DNA of 64,000 nt. Origin: Halorubrum vacuolatum. Its GTDB lineage: Archaea; Halobacteriota; Halobacteria; Halobacteriales; Haloferacaceae. Position 1 is the stretch's first letter. The number at the start of each line of letters is the position of its first letter. The position numbers and the translations under genes are program-made. Below, one piece after another: positions 9,135-18,930 of the stretch. The notes under the pieces were generated by a model. The model had not been told where the DNA came from and searched no databases. It saw only the letters and a list, made by a program, of their open reading frames with translations. Where the stretch lies: contig NZ_FZNQ01000006.1 in NCBI RefSeq assembly GCF_900188065.1, forward strand, positions 1 through 64,000, read 5' to 3'.

Positions 9135-9695
9135 ATGCGCGCCACGCTCGAAACGCTCGCGATCGTCTGTCTCGTCGGCGTCGCCCAACTCGCCCTCGGC
9201 GTCGTCGGGCTCGCGTGGGCGTTTGCGCTCGCCCCTCCCATCTCCGTCGCGCCCTGGACCGTTGTGACAAGCGTCTACGCGCACGGCTCGATCGAACACC
9301 TTCTCGGGAACGCGATCGCCCTCCTCATCGTCGGCCCGCTCGTCGAACGCCACACCACCCGGGCGCGGTTCCACGCCTTCGTGATTACGACCGGCGCACT
9401 TGCGGGGATCACACAGGTCACCCTCGGCGGCCTCCTCGGCTCTGCACCGGCCGTTCTCGGGTTAAGCGGCGCCGTCTTCGCGCTCGGCGGCTACCTGCTC
9501 GCCGGCAACGTCGCCAGCGCGACCCTCTTCGACCGCCTCCGGCTCTCCCCTCGCGCACAGATCGCCCTCTTTGGAGCCATCGCGGTCGTTCTCACCCTCC
9601 TTACGGCCGCCCCCGGCGTCGCGCTGATCGCCCATGCGGTCGGCGCGTTCTGCGGGCTCCTCGCGGGTCGGATTCGGTTGCTGGACACTCGCTGA
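9135..9695 (+). CDS. Rhomboid-family intramembrane serine protease
   Basis: The 186-residue protein is almost entirely hydrophobic, with about six membrane helices. The catalytic serine motif GLSGAVFA places the nucleophile at Ser111, and the partner His167 lies in IAHAVGAFCG of the last helix. HLLGN near residue 58 matches the conserved His-Asn region of helix 2. Rhomboids cut single-pass membrane proteins inside the bilayer. The length fits the minimal six-helix form. The start at 9135 fits a leaderless transcript from the TATA box at 9106-9113. It lies alone between tRNA-Ala and the converging rpsJ gene. Its substrates cannot be told from the sequence. Confidence 0.88.
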   Translation: MRATLETLAIVCLVGVAQLALGVVGLAWAFALAPPISVAPWTVVTSVYAHGSIEHLLGNAIALLIVGPLVERHTTRARFHAFVITTGALAGITQVTLGGLLGSAPAVLGLSGAVFALGGYLLAGNVASATLFDRLRLSPRAQIALFGAIAVVLTLLTAAPGVALIAHAVGAFCGLLAGRIRLLDTR

Positions 9696-9798
9696 TTCAT
9701 CCCGGATCGACGTTCGACTGACGGGGCGGTCGCTCACGGGCGGAAAAATGGGAAAACGGAACCCGCGGTGAGAGCGTGGCGCGGATGCGCCCTAGCGC

Positions 9799-10107
9799 TT
9801 AGTCCTCGAGGACGATCTCGATGCTGACGTCGTTCGGCACCTGGACGCGCATGAGCTGTCGAAGCGCGCGTTCGTCGGCGTCGATGTCGATCAGCCGTTT
9901 GTGGACGCGCATCTCCCAGTGCTCCCACGTCGCCGTCCCCTCACCGTCCGGGGACTTTCGCGACGGGATCTCCAGCTTCTTCGTCGGCAGCGGGATCGGT
10001 CCCGACAGGGCGACCCCCGTCGAGTCCGCGATCTCGCGGACGTCGTCGCAGATGTCGTCGAGGTCCTCGGGGCTGGTGCCGGCGAGGCGGACGCGTGCCT
10101 GCTGCAT
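9799..10107 (-). CDS. rpsJ: 30S ribosomal protein S10
   Basis: The 102-residue protein begins [10 protein letters not shown] and has the S10 hallmarks: a loop region with [13 protein letters not shown] and the following [11 protein letters not shown] segment. S10 sits in the head of the small subunit. The gene follows the EF-1alpha gene with only 3 bases between (stop at 10111, start at 10107), the conserved archaeal order, so both are surely co-transcribed. Length matches other archaeal S10 proteins. Confidence 0.97.
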   Translation of the reverse strand: MQQARVRLAGTSPEDLDDICDDVREIADSTGVALSGPIPLPTKKLEIPSRKSPDGEGTATWEHWEMRVHKRLIDIDADERALRQLMRVQVPNDVSIEIVLED

Positions 10108-10110
10108 CGA

Positions 10111-11376
10111 TTATCGCTCGTTGACTTCCAGCACCTTGCCGGCCGCGATGGTCTGACCCATGTCGCGGATGGCGAAGCTGCCGAGCTCCGGAATGTCGCC
10201 GGACGGCTCGATGCTGAGCGGTTTTTGCGGGCGGACGGTGACGACGGCGGCGTCGCCGGACTTGATGAAGTCCGGGTTCTCCTCGGCGACCTCACCCGAG
10301 GCGGGGTCGATCTTCTGATCGATCTGCTCGATCGTACAGGCGACCTGCGCCGTGTGCGCGTGGAAGACGGGCGTGTAACCGGCCGTGATCACGCTGGGGT
10401 GCTGCATGACGACGACCTGCGCCTTGAACGTCTCTGCGACCGTCGGCGGGTCGTCGGCCGGGCCACAGACGTCGCCGCGGCGGATGTCGTCCTTGCCGAT
10501 CCCACGGACGTTGAACCCGACGTTGTCGCCGGGCTCGGCCTTGGGGACCTCCTCGTGGTGCATCTCGACCGTCTTCACCTCGCCGCCGACGTCCGACGGC
10601 TGGAAGGAGACGTTGTCACCCGTCTGCAGGACACCGGTCTCGATCCGTCCGACGGGGACCGTTCCGATACCGGAGATGGTGTAGACGTCCTGGATGGGGA
10701 GCCGGAGCGGCGCGTCCGTCGGCGGCTCGGACTCGGGCAGGTTGTTGAGCGACTCCAGCAGGGTGGGGCCGTCGTACCACGGCGTCTCGTCGGACTCCTC
10801 GGCGATGTTGTCGCCCTCGAACGCCGAGATGGGAACGAACGTCGTCTCGTCGGTGTTGAACCGAACCTGCTTGAGCAGGGTCTTCACTTCCTCGACGACG
10901 TCGTCGTACGTCGACTCCGCGTAGTCGACGACGTCCATCTTGTTGACGGCGATGATGAGCTCGTTGATCCCGAGCGTTCGGGCCAAGAAGACGTGCTCTC
11001 GCGTCTGGGGCGCGACACCGTCGTCGGCGGCGACGACGAGGACCGCGTTGTCCGCCTGGGAGGCACCCGTGATCATGTTCTTCACGAAGTCACGGTGGCC
11101 CGGACAGTCGACGATGGTGAAGTAGTACTTGTCCGTGTCGAACTCCTGGTGGGCGATGTCGATGGTGACACCACGCTCGCGCTCCTCGGCGAGGTTGTCC
11201 ATCACGTAGGCGAACTCGAATCCGCCCTTGCCCTTCTCTTTGGCTTCCTCGCGGTGCTGCTCGATTACGTGCTCGGGGACGCTCCCCGTTTCGAAGAGGA
11301 GTCGGCCCACGAGCGTGCTCTTTCCGTGGTCGACGTGGCCGATGATGGCCAGATTCTGGTGCGGTTTGTCACTCAT
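10111..11376 (-). CDS. tuf: Translation elongation factor EF-1 alpha
   Basis: This 421-residue GTPase delivers aminoacyl-tRNA to the ribosome. The GTPase motifs are complete: GHVDHGKST (G1), the RGVTID region (G2), DCPGH (G3) and NKMD (G4). The beta-barrel domains II and III follow, with [14 protein letters not shown] and the C-terminal AAGKVLEV. The start at 11376 ([10 protein letters not shown]) is chosen because the motif GHVDHGKST then falls at the usual distance from the N-terminus; the 45 residues readable upstream are Arg-rich and not conserved-looking. rpsJ follows 3 bases downstream. The gene shares its minus-strand neighbourhood with hom, the ACT gene and EF-2, an arrangement seen in other haloarchaea. 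Confidence 0.97.
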   Translation of the reverse strand: MSDKPHQNLAIIGHVDHGKSTLVGRLLFETGSVPEHVIEQHREEAKEKGKGGFEFAYVMDNLAEERERGVTIDIAHQEFDTDKYYFTIVDCPGHRDFVKNMITGASQADNAVLVVAADDGVAPQTREHVFLARTLGINELIIAVNKMDVVDYAESTYDDVVEEVKTLLKQVRFNTDETTFVPISAFEGDNIAEESDETPWYDGPTLLESLNNLPESEPPTDAPLRLPIQDVYTISGIGTVPVGRIETGVLQTGDNVSFQPSDVGGEVKTVEMHHEEVPKAEPGDNVGFNVRGIGKDDIRRGDVCGPADDPPTVAETFKAQVVVMQHPSVITAGYTPVFHAHTAQVACTIEQIDQKIDPASGEVAEENPDFIKSGDAAVVTVRPQKPLSIEPSGDIPELGSFAIRDMGQTIAAGKVLEVNER

Positions 11377-11533
11377 GGGGTAATCACGCGCTAAGGCGCT
11401 CTGTGAGTAGGTTTCGGTAGATTCCACTAAAACGGTTTCGATACGTACCACAGTCGATCCCGCCGCCGTCCGGCGATTCCTGACACACGCCACCACGCGA
11501 GGGCGGCGCACGATCGGGAGTTCGACACGTGGG

Positions 11534-12502
11534 CTATTTCAGCCGGCCGACATCACCGAGGACCGCGCTCGCGGTTTCCGGGCCACCCGCCCCGCGCCCG
11601 GAGATGTTGAGCCGACCGGCATGGGTCGTCTCGATCTGCACGATGTTCTGTGTCCCGTTCACCGCGAGCGTTCCGTTCTCGGGGATCAATCGGGGGGCGA
11701 CCCGGACCGTCTCGCCGGTCGCCTCGCCGATCAGCCGGACGGTCCGGCCGTCCTCGGCGGCGAGTCGGAGCGCCGATCCCGGGATGTCACGGATCCCCGA
11801 GACCGCAGCGTCCGCGAGCGTGAACTCCCGCGCGCTCGACGGGTCCGCCGCCGCCCCGAACGAGAGCACGTTTGAGAGGATGACACACTTCAACGCCGCG
11901 TCGGTCCCCTCGACGTCGAAGGAGGGATCCGCCTCCGCGACGCCGAGGTCTTGTGCCTCCGCGAGGACGTGGTCGTAATCGAGCCCTTCGGCCGCCATTC
12001 GGGTGAGGATGAAGTTCGCGGTGCCGTTGAGCACGCCCCGGATCGCCGTCACGTGGCTCGGCTCGACGTCCTCGACGGTCGAGATCGCCGGGATCGCCCC
12101 GCCAACGGTCGCCTCGAAGCGAACGCCGCCCGCGCTGTCCGCCTCAAGCGCCCGGACGTCGCCGAACCGTTCGGCGACCGGTCCCTTGTTCGCGAGCACG
12201 ACGTGTCGATCGCGCTCGAGGGCCGTCTTGAGGTGGGAGAACCCGGGTTCAGCGTCGCCGAGGGTCGTCGGCGTCGCCTCCACCAACACGTCGTAGTCGG
12301 CCGCAAGCGCGTCGTCGGGGTCATCGTCGCCGACGACGCCGATCTCCGCTTTGCGCGTGAGTACCGCCTCGGCGTCGACGCCGTCAGGTTCGACGATCGC
12401 GCTCGAGGAGTCCGCGACGGCGACGACCTCGTGACCGTACTCGCCGGCCAACTCGACGACCGACCGGCCGACCGCCCCGGCGCCGATGACGGCGAGTTTC
12501 AT
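11534..12502 (-). CDS. hom: Homoserine dehydrogenase
   Basis: The 322-residue protein reduces aspartate semialdehyde to homoserine, the branch step toward threonine and methionine. It starts with the NAD(P)-binding Rossmann loop GAGAVGRSV. The substrate domain contains GGAIPAI and the conserved [12 protein letters not shown] segment, followed by the [14 protein letters not shown] motif. It lacks the C-terminal ACT domain of long bacterial enzymes; the preceding gene in the operon encodes a separate ACT-domain protein. Its ATG overlaps the stop of that gene by 4 bases (12499-12502), so translation is probably coupled. Between this stop and the EF-1alpha start (11377-11533) I see no gene. Confidence 0.93.
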   Translation of the reverse strand: MKLAVIGAGAVGRSVVELAGEYGHEVVAVADSSSAIVEPDGVDAEAVLTRKAEIGVVGDDDPDDALAADYDVLVEATPTTLGDAEPGFSHLKTALERDRHVVLANKGPVAERFGDVRALEADSAGGVRFEATVGGAIPAISTVEDVEPSHVTAIRGVLNGTANFILTRMAAEGLDYDHVLAEAQDLGVAEADPSFDVEGTDAALKCVILSNVLSFGAAADPSSAREFTLADAAVSGIRDIPGSALRLAAEDGRTVRLIGEATGETVRVAPRLIPENGTLAVNGTQNIVQIETTHAGRLNISGRGAGGPETASAVLGDVGRLK

Positions 12503-13101
12503 GCCTCCACCCCCGCGAGCGGCTCGACGACACGAAGCCCCTTCTCCTCGGCGATCGACCGGACGGCTTCGAGCGCGGCTGCCGTCTCGCCCGCACGTGC
12601 CTCCAGGCGCAGCCGTGCGCTCGAGACGTCCTCGGTTCCACGGGGTGCTGCGAGCGAGACGTCCGCGACCGAGGCCGACGCACAGCCTTCGATCCGCGTG
12701 AGCGTATCGGAAAGGTCCGTGTCGATCAGGTGCCCGAACACGACGACCGTGAGTTCCTCGGCGTACTCCTCCGTGCCGGCCTGCATCACGTTCACACCCG
12801 CCTCGCGGAGCGCCTCGACGATCGCCTCGAACCGCTCTTCGGTCGCCTCGAAGTCGACCTCGACGGGGATCCGACCGCGCGGCGTCTTGTTCCCCCGTTC
12901 GTGATAGATCGATAGGAGGTTTCCGCCGCTGTCGGCGATCGGCTGCAATGCAGCCAGCAGCTGCCCGGGTTCGTCGACGAGTTCCAGCCGAACGGTGTGT
13001 GTCGACGGCTCCGGCGAGTGACCGCCGTCGGGGGAGGGATCGCTCGCGGACCCGAGGGCCGGATCGACGCCGTCGACCCCGTCGAACTCCGGGGCGGTCA
13101 T
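12499..13101 (-). CDS. ACT-domain amino-acid-binding protein upstream of hom
   Basis: The 200-residue protein has an ACT-like fold beginning with HTVRLELVDEPGQLLAALQPIA near residue 35, where EPGQL is the usual ligand-loop pattern, and a second alpha/beta half. Stand-alone ACT proteins sense amino acids and regulate enzymes or genes. The 4-base overlap with hom suggests that it senses threonine or methionine for homoserine dehydrogenase; that is inference. The first 30 residues are a low-complexity acidic/Pro/Ser extension, so a later start is possible, though no good internal start codon is visible. A short reading frame upstream overlaps its start by 4 bases in turn. Confidence 0.85.
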   Translation of the reverse strand: MTAPEFDGVDGVDPALGSASDPSPDGGHSPEPSTHTVRLELVDEPGQLLAALQPIADSGGNLLSIYHERGNKTPRGRIPVEVDFEATEERFEAIVEALREAGVNVMQAGTEEYAEELTVVVFGHLIDTDLSDTLTRIEGCASASVADVSLAAPRGTEDVSSARLRLEARAGETAAALEAVRSIAEEKGLRVVEPLAGVEA

Positions 13102-13283
13102 CGGGTCCTCACCCCCGACACCCGCTCCGGCGTGTCGAGTGCCCGAGCCCGCGGCGTCAACCGTGCCCGCGGCGTCAAGCGTGTCCGAGCCCGCGACGCC
13201 AACCGTCCCCCTGTGATCGACGCGGAGCCGTCGCTCGCTCGCGCTATCTCGATACGCCGATCGGGGTTCCTACCCGTCTGCAT
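13098..13283 (-). CDS. Possible leaderless upstream reading frame of the ACT-hom operon
   Basis: A 61-codon frame begins with an ATG at 13283, 28 bases from the centre of the TATA box at 13307-13316, exactly where a leaderless message would start. It ends in a TGA that overlaps the ATG of the ACT gene by 4 bases. The predicted peptide is basic (many Arg) and holds repeated RLTPRAR-type units because the DNA is repetitive (GCCCGCGGCGTCAA units at 13146-13200). I recognise no family. It could be a translated leader that couples to the ACT gene, or just a 180-base untranslated leader that happens to be open. The rest of the gap to 13450 holds no other gene. Confidence 0.35.
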   Translation of the reverse strand: MQTGRNPDRRIEIARASDGSASITGGRLASRARTRLTPRARLTPRARALDTPERVSGVRTR

Positions 13284-13306
13284 GCATAAACGAAGTTGGG
13301 GCAGGA

Positions 13307-13316
13307 GGTATAAGCC
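13307..13316 (-). promoter_or_regulatory. TATA box of the ACT-hom operon
   Basis: On the minus strand the sequence is GGCTTATACC. It is the best TATA match upstream of the ACT gene and lies about 210 bases before it, but only 28 bases before the ATG at 13283. Confidence 0.55.
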
Positions 13317-13450
13317 TTCGGCGTTGGCATTCGTTGCCCCCGATGTGGTCGCCGTCGCTCCACGGACGAAGCGATCGAAGCCGCGGACACGAGGATAAAA
13401 ACGGGGCCGACGACAGTCGGGCGCCAACTCCGACGCCCACGGCGGCCCTT

Positions 13451-15637
13451 TTAAATGTAGTCGATGGAGACCGGCAGTTCGAGCTTCATCCCCTTCCGCT
13501 CGCGGATCTCCATGATCGTCTCGCGCTGCAGGTTGTCGACGAGCACCCGGAAGCCGGCGTTCTCGGTGTTCCAGGACGCCCGACCCTCGGTCGCCGAGCG
13601 GATGTCCGAGGAGAACCCGATCATCTCCTCGACGGGCGCGATGCCCTCGACGACCATGAGGTCACCCTCCTGGTACATGTCGTCGACGCGGCCGCGGCGA
13701 CCCTGGATCTCGCCCGACGCTGCGCCCATGTGCTCGGACGGCACGTCGATACGGACGTCCTGAATCGGCTCCAGCAGCCGAACCTCGCCGTCGATCAGCG
13801 CGCGGTGAACCGCATCGCGGACGGCGGGGATGACCTGTGCCGGTCCGCGGTGGATCGTGTCCTCGTGGAGCTTCGCGTCGTGCAGGCGGAACAGCGCTCC
13901 CTGCACCGGCTCGGCGGCCAGCGGCCCGTCGTCGAGCGCCTCCTGTAGCCCTTCGAGGACGAGCTCCATCGTCTCGTTGAGGTGTTGAATCCCCTTCGTG
14001 TCGTCGATGAGGATGTTCGTCCGGTGGATGTCCTCGACGTTCTGGGAGGTGTCCTTGTCCATCCCGGCTTCCTGTAACGCCTCGCGACGTTCCAGCTCCG
14101 GCATGTCCATCGAGACCTCGCCGAGCTGGATCGCCTCGACGATCTCGTCGTCGAGCAGCTCGACGGTGAGGTAGAACTTGTTGTGGCGGTTCGGCGAGAC
14201 GCCCTCAACCTCGCGGGACTGCTGCTGGGGCTGTTCGCGGTAGACGACGATCGGCTCGCCGGTGATGACCGGAATGCCCTGATTGTCCCGAATGCGCTGG
14301 GTGATCACTTCGAGGTGCAGCTCGCCCTGACCGCTGATCAGGTGCTCGCCGGTGTCCTCGTTGATCTCGATCTGGATCGTCGGATCCTCCTTGGCGACCT
14401 GCTGGAGCGTCTCGATGAGCTTCGGCAGGTCGTCCATGTTCTGTGCCTCGACGGACTTCGTGATGACCGGCTCGGAGATGTGTTCGATCGACTCGAACGG
14501 CGTCATCTCGACGGAGGAGATGGTCGAACCCGCGATGGCATCGCGCAGGCCGGTGACGGCCGCGATGTTGCCGGCGGGAACGTGACCGACCTCCTCGCGC
14601 TCGCTCCCCATGAACAGCCCGACGCTCTGAATGCGGTTTTTCCCCGCCGTCCCGGAGACGTAGAGCTCCTGACCCTTCTCCAGGGTGCCGGAGAAGACGC
14701 GGCCGGTCGCGATCTCGCCGGCGTGGGGATCCATCGAGATGTCCGTCGCCATGAAGACGACCTCGCCGTCCTCGTCGACGATCCGCATCGACTCGGCCAG
14801 GTCGCTCTCGTCGTCGCCGCGCCAGATCCGCGGGATCCGCATCGGCTGCGCCTTCACGGGGTTCGGGAAGTGCTCACAGACCATGTCGAGCACGACGTTC
14901 GAAAGCGGCGTCTTCTCGTGCAGCTCGTCGCGTTTGTCGGCCTGTTCCAGATCGATGATGTCGCCGAAGTCCATGCCGGTTCGCTGCATCGACGGCAGCG
15001 AGACGCCCCACTTGTACAGCGCGGAGCCGAAGCCGACCGTTCCCTCCTCGACGGAGACGGTCCAGTCGTCGATGTCGTCGTAGTCCTCGGTCATCCCGCG
15101 GATCAGCTCGTTGACGTCCGAGATGACCGCGAGGAGCCGCTCCTGCATCTCCTGGGGGCCCTCCTGGAGCTCGGAGATGAGGCGGTCGACCTTGTTGATA
15201 AAGAGCGCCGGCTTCACGCCCTCACGGAGCGCCTGCCGAAGCACGGTCTCGGTCTGTGGCATCGCTCCCTCGACGGCGTCAACGACCACGAGCGCGCCGT
15301 CCACTGCACGCATTGCACGGGTGACGTCGCCACCGAAGTCGACGTGGCCCGGCGTGTCGATGAGGTTGATGAGGTGGTTCGTTCCCTCGTATTCGTGGGT
15401 CATCGAGACGTTCGCCGCGTCGATCGTGATCCCGCGCTCCTGTTCGTCCTCCTTCGTGTCCATCGCGAGCTGCTCGCCCGCGGTGTCCTGGGAGATCATC
15501 CCCGCACCCGCCAGCAGGTTGTCCGAGAGCGTCGTCTTCCCGTGATCGACGTGGGCGGCGATGGCAATGTTCCGGATGTTCTCCGGCTCGTCCATCAGCC
15601 GTTCACATTCTTGAACGATCTTCTTGCGTCGGCCCAT
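13451..15637 (-). CDS. fusA: Translation elongation factor EF-2
   Basis: This 728-residue GTPase moves the ribosome along the message. G1 is [11 protein letters not shown]2 lies in [10 protein letters not shown]3 is DTPGHVDF and G4 is NKVD. Domain IV near the end carries [12 protein letters not shown]; its histidine is the site converted to diphthamide in archaeal and eukaryotic EF-2. The start at 15637 ([10 protein letters not shown]) is the normal haloarchaeal N-terminus; a frame open further upstream adds ten residues and is not used. A TATA-like TCCTTTTGA lies about 30 bases before this start. The C-terminus ends in IDYI. It is followed by the ACT-hom operon on the same strand. Confidence 0.97.
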   Translation of the reverse strand: MGRRKKIVQECERLMDEPENIRNIAIAAHVDHGKTTLSDNLLAGAGMISQDTAGEQLAMDTKEDEQERGITIDAANVSMTHEYEGTNHLINLIDTPGHVDFGGDVTRAMRAVDGALVVVDAVEGAMPQTETVLRQALREGVKPALFINKVDRLISELQEGPQEMQERLLAVISDVNELIRGMTEDYDDIDDWTVSVEEGTVGFGSALYKWGVSLPSMQRTGMDFGDIIDLEQADKRDELHEKTPLSNVVLDMVCEHFPNPVKAQPMRIPRIWRGDDESDLAESMRIVDEDGEVVFMATDISMDPHAGEIATGRVFSGTLEKGQELYVSGTAGKNRIQSVGLFMGSEREEVGHVPAGNIAAVTGLRDAIAGSTISSVEMTPFESIEHISEPVITKSVEAQNMDDLPKLIETLQQVAKEDPTIQIEINEDTGEHLISGQGELHLEVITQRIRDNQGIPVITGEPIVVYREQPQQQSREVEGVSPNRHNKFYLTVELLDDEIVEAIQLGEVSMDMPELERREALQEAGMDKDTSQNVEDIHRTNILIDDTKGIQHLNETMELVLEGLQEALDDGPLAAEPVQGALFRLHDAKLHEDTIHRGPAQVIPAVRDAVHRALIDGEVRLLEPIQDVRIDVPSEHMGAASGEIQGRRGRVDDMYQEGDLMVVEGIAPVEEMIGFSSDIRSATEGRASWNTENAGFRVLVDNLQRETIMEIRERKGMKLELPVSIDYI

Positions 15638-15840
15638 TATACCGAACGGTACCGACAGCAGGGTCAAAAGGATAGTGTTTCTCCTCGGCTTGAAGCATGT
15701 CCTCAGCCGCCAACATCCGCCTGATCCCCGGTTTCATGTGGTATGGTCTCACGATCGACTGCCCCATCTCATCGGCCATCGCCCCCATGCGGACCGGTTC
15801 GACCGGTGGTTTCAGGCGCCCCGGCGTGATAGGGGGACAC

Positions 15841-16494
15841 ATGACTACCCGTGACGACGAGGGGCACGACGACCACGAGCGGGCCCGGCGACGGCTCGTC
15901 GACCGTCTCCGTCGTCGAACGGACGTGAGCGAGGCAACGCTTGCGGCCATCGAGGCGGTCCCCCGTCACGAGTTCGTCCCGCCGGCCCGTCGGTCCGCCG
16001 CCTACGCCGACCGACCGCTTCCTATCGGCCACGGACAGACGATAAGTGCCCCACACATGGTCGCCATCATGGTCGATCTGATCGCGGTCGACCGCGGCGA
16101 CCGGGTCCTCGAGATCGGTACCGGCTGTGGCTATCACGCCGCCGTCGTCGCCGAGATCGTCGGCCCGGGGAACGTCCACAGCGTCGAGTACGTTCCCGAA
16201 CTCGCCGACGCCGCCCGGGAGCGCCTCGCCGGTCTCGGCTACGACGTCGTCGTTCACGTCGGCGACGGTCGGGCGGGCTGCCCGTCGGCGGGACCGTTCG
16301 ACGCGTCCTATCTTACCTGCGCGGCCGCGGACGGGGTCCCGGATCCGATCGTCGAGGGAACCCGACCCGGGGGCCACGTCGTCGCCCCGGTCGGCGCCGA
16401 TGGCGGTCAGCGACTCGTCCGACTCACGGTTCGCGCCGACGGGGACGTCGATCGTGAGGATCACGGCGGCGTTCGGTTCGTTCCGCTTCAGTGA
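15841..16494 (+). CDS. pcm: Protein-L-isoaspartate O-methyltransferase
   Basis: The 217-residue enzyme methylates isoaspartyl residues in damaged proteins with S-adenosylmethionine. It shows the family signature IGHGQTISAPHMVA upstream of the SAM-binding loop VLEIGTGCGYHAA, and the PCMT motif region VPRHEFVP near residue 40. The start at 15841 (MTTRDDEG) gives the usual length; open sequence upstream to 15697 does not resemble the family. It is divergent from EF-2 (203 bases apart, no other gene seen there) and is followed after 95 bases by a paralogue. Confidence 0.93.
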   Translation: MTTRDDEGHDDHERARRRLVDRLRRRTDVSEATLAAIEAVPRHEFVPPARRSAAYADRPLPIGHGQTISAPHMVAIMVDLIAVDRGDRVLEIGTGCGYHAAVVAEIVGPGNVHSVEYVPELADAARERLAGLGYDVVVHVGDGRAGCPSAGPFDASYLTCAAADGVPDPIVEGTRPGGHVVAPVGADGGQRLVRLTVRADGDVDREDHGGVRFVPLQ

Positions 16495-16589
16495 TCGACA
16501 CCGATCGTCCCATTCCGGACGGACGGTCGTCCCGGACCGGCGGCCGTTCTAAACGGACGGTTTTAGGGGACTGAACGCGCAGGGAACCT

Positions 16590-17426
16590 ATGGACGAATC
16601 GGCGCTGCGGACGGACATGATCGAGGGGATCGAACACCAGATCGGTGAACCCCTCGGCGCGTCCGTCCTGACCGCGCTCCAGCGCGTCCCGCGTGAGCGG
16701 TTCATCGAGGACTCCCCGTACGCCAATCGTGCATCTGAACACGGGGGGACCCGTGCGCTCGCACCCGCGACCGTCGCCCGGATGTTGACGGCGCTTGACG
16801 CCGACCCCGACGATTCCGTCCTCATCGTCGGTGCGGGGATCGGCTACACCGCCGCGGCGCTTTCGGAGATCGTCGGGGCGAAACGCGTGCATGCGATCGA
16901 CATCGACCGCGACGCGGTCCACCTCGCACGATCAAACCTCGCCGACGCGGGCTATGACGCCGTCCTCGTCGACCGTCGCGACGGGGCCGTCGGTCTCCCC
17001 GAGTATGCCCCGTACGACCGGATCCTGCTCGAGGCGGCCGTCGTCGAGCCCCCTCGACCGCTCCGTGAGCAGTTGACCGATGGGGGTCGGCTGGTCTATC
17101 CACATGGCACGGCGATACAGACGATCGTCGCCGTCGAGCCCGAGGGATCCGAGGTCGCCTCCGCGCCCGAGGGATCCGACGTCGTCTCCGAGGCCGATCC
17201 CGAACCGATCGTCGGGGACACGGCGGGCTCGCCCACGGTGCCGGCCGGTTTTCGGCTTGTCGAAACGGCCGGCCCCGCCCGCCTCCGACCCATGCTCGTC
17301 GACGGCGAGCAGTTCGGCGTCGAGCGAAACCGCACCCGCCGTGAGGACGCGGAGTTCGCGAAACGCGGGCGCGCCGCGAAACACGGCTGGGAACGGGAGT
17401 GGATCGACTGGGACGCCCACGGCTGA
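16590..17426 (+). CDS. Divergent isoaspartyl methyltransferase-like protein
   Basis: The 278-residue protein is a paralogue of the preceding gene. RVPRERFIED and the SAM loop VLIVGAGIGYTAA align with the first protein. However, the signature GHGQTIS is replaced by TRALAPATVARML, so the active site for isoaspartate is probably altered. A C-terminal extension includes a 27-bp in-frame duplication (PEGSEVASA / PEGSDVVSE) and a basic tail. A TATA-like GTTTTAGG (about 16558-16565) lies 28 bases before the ATG. I infer a SAM-dependent methyltransferase of unknown substrate, kept beside pcm. Confidence 0.8.
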   Translation: MDESALRTDMIEGIEHQIGEPLGASVLTALQRVPRERFIEDSPYANRASEHGGTRALAPATVARMLTALDADPDDSVLIVGAGIGYTAAALSEIVGAKRVHAIDIDRDAVHLARSNLADAGYDAVLVDRRDGAVGLPEYAPYDRILLEAAVVEPPRPLREQLTDGGRLVYPHGTAIQTIVAVEPEGSEVASAPEGSDVVSEADPEPIVGDTAGSPTVPAGFRLVETAGPARLRPMLVDGEQFGVERNRTRREDAEFAKRGRAAKHGWEREWIDWDAHG

Positions 17427-17434
17427 CCGTCCGC

Positions 17435-17911
17435 TCACTCCGCGACGACGAGCACCTTCGTGTTCTCGCGCTCGTCGACGTAGTCGCTGCCCGCCGGCGG
17501 CTTGATGTCGATGGTGAGCGTCCCGTCCGGCTGGTTCGGACCGAGTTCCGGCGCGACGTCGACCGTGGCGATCCCGTCCTCGTCCGTCGTCGCGGTGGCG
17601 ACGCCGTCGATCCGCGCGGAGCCGCCGCGAACGATGACCGTCGCGTCGGCGATGCGCGTGCCGTCCGGATCGACGACCGCGACGTCGATCGACTGGTCGC
17701 CCGGCGTCGTCACCTCTGGTTCGGGCTGTGCGTCGAGTTCGGTCGCGGCGAGCCCGTCGATGTCGCCGATCATCCCCATCATCACGCTGAGGCTTGCGAC
17801 CCCGACGACGAGCGCGATCACCAGCCGAACCGGCAGCCCCTCTATCGCCCGCTGGTCGGCCCAGAAGTCGGTTCTGCTGCGGTCGGGAGTTCCCGAATGG
17901 TGCTCCGTCAT
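17435..17911 (-). CDS. Membrane-anchored protein with an Ig-like/CarboxypepD-like domain
   Basis: The 158-residue protein has a short charged N-terminus, one membrane helix (LVIALVVGVASLSVMMGMIG, about 30-49) and an acidic beta-rich domain outside. The segment VDPDGTRIADATVIVRGG...TTDEDGIATVDV is the typical pattern of carboxypeptidase-regulatory-like or Big-type beta sandwiches. The N-terminus (RAIEGLPVRLVIALVVG) resembles haloarchaeal pilin-like proteins, so prepilin-type processing is possible. It converges on the pcm paralogue with 8 bases between the stop codons. The function is unknown. Confidence 0.75.
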   Translation of the reverse strand: MTEHHSGTPDRSRTDFWADQRAIEGLPVRLVIALVVGVASLSVMMGMIGDIDGLAATELDAQPEPEVTTPGDQSIDVAVVDPDGTRIADATVIVRGGSARIDGVATATTDEDGIATVDVAPELGPNQPDGTLTIDIKPPAGSDYVDERENTKVLVVAE

Positions 17912-17985
17912 GGACCGGGTTGGTCCCGTTTTCGGTTATAAAAGATCGGGCCGTCTCCGTCGTGCTTACAGGTGCCTACAGCCAC

Positions 17986-18852
17986 CTACAAGTACTCACC
18001 GAGCAGCGGCTCGACGCGCTCGCGTGTCGCCTCCGGGATCGCCTCCGTCGGCGTGTTGACGGTCCCCTCAAGCGAGCTGTGTGCCGCACAGGTGTGGTCC
18101 TCGGGAAGGGTGCGGATCGCCTCTTCAACCGCCGCGGTGATCGCCGTTCGGTTCCGCTCGGCGTTCTCCAACACCTCCTCAAGGGTCACCTCGTTGTCGG
18201 CCTTCCAGACGTCATAGTCGGTGACGCCCGCGACCGTCGCATAGGCGATCTCCGCCTCGCGCGCCAGCTTCGCCTCGGGGATCGCCGTCATGCCGACCAG
18301 ATCCCATCCCTGCGCGCGGTAGAACTCGGATTCCGCGCGGGTCGAGTACTGCGGCCCCTCGATACAGACGTACGTGCCGCCTTTCGCCACCGGCACGTCC
18401 CCGTCCGTGGCGGTCCGTGCGGCCTCACTTAGGTGATCGACGAGTTCGGGGCTGTACGGCTCCGTGAACGGCTGGTGAACGACGACGCCGTCGCCATAAA
18501 AGGAGAGCTCGCGGTTGCTCGTCCGGTCGAAGATCTGATCGGGGACGACGAGCGTGCCCGGTGCGAGCTCCTCTTTGAGGCTGCCGACCGCGTTCGAGGC
18601 GAAGATATGGGTGACGCCTGCCTTTTTAAGCGCGTACATGTTCGCGCGGTACGGCAGGTCGGTCGGTGAGGAACCGTGGTCGCTCCCGTGTCGCGGGAGA
18701 AACGCGACCTCCCGGCCCGTGTCCGCAAATTCGCCGATCGTGACGGCGTCGCTCGGGGTGCCGTAAGGGGTGTCGAACTCGACCTCGCGCACGTCCGAAA
18801 GCGGCAGCGACTCGTAGATGCCGCTGCCGCCGATGAATCCGATGGTGGCCAT
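17986..18852 (-). CDS. mtnP: S-methyl-5'-thioadenosine phosphorylase
   Basis: The 288-residue enzyme splits methylthioadenosine (from polyamine or SAM metabolism) with phosphate, starting methionine salvage. IGFIGGSGIYES is the N-terminal phosphate-binding loop, LPRHGSDH the family motif, ASNAVGSL the central one, and CIEGPQYSTRAESEFYR and VGMTAIPEAKLARE bind base and ribose. The length is normal. A TATA box (TATAAGTA on the minus strand, 18875-18882) lies 27 bases before the ATG, which supports the start and a leaderless message. Confidence 0.95.
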   Translation of the reverse strand: MATIGFIGGSGIYESLPLSDVREVEFDTPYGTPSDAVTIGEFADTGREVAFLPRHGSDHGSSPTDLPYRANMYALKKAGVTHIFASNAVGSLKEELAPGTLVVPDQIFDRTSNRELSFYGDGVVVHQPFTEPYSPELVDHLSEAARTATDGDVPVAKGGTYVCIEGPQYSTRAESEFYRAQGWDLVGMTAIPEAKLAREAEIAYATVAGVTDYDVWKADNEVTLEEVLENAERNRTAITAAVEEAIRTLPEDHTCAAHSSLEGTVNTPTEAIPEATRERVEPLLGEYL

Positions 18853-18930
18853 ACCGGCGACTCGTTTCGCCCGCTACTTATACCGTATCATCGACCCACG
18901 GCCCGCGCCATTCGACCGGCCGGCGTCCCC

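Noticed and set aside
9901-11394. Plus-strand frame opposite EF-1alpha and S10
   Set aside because: Antisense shadow with Val/Asp/Arg composition typical of high-GC genes read backwards.
14183-15724. Long plus-strand frame opposite EF-2
   Set aside because: Shadow of a highly conserved gene; residues have no domain and mirror the codon bias of EF-2.
15603-15950. Minus-strand frame between EF-2 and pcm
   Set aside because: It overlaps the ends of both genes; part reads like a protein but there is no start signal and no homologue that I recall.
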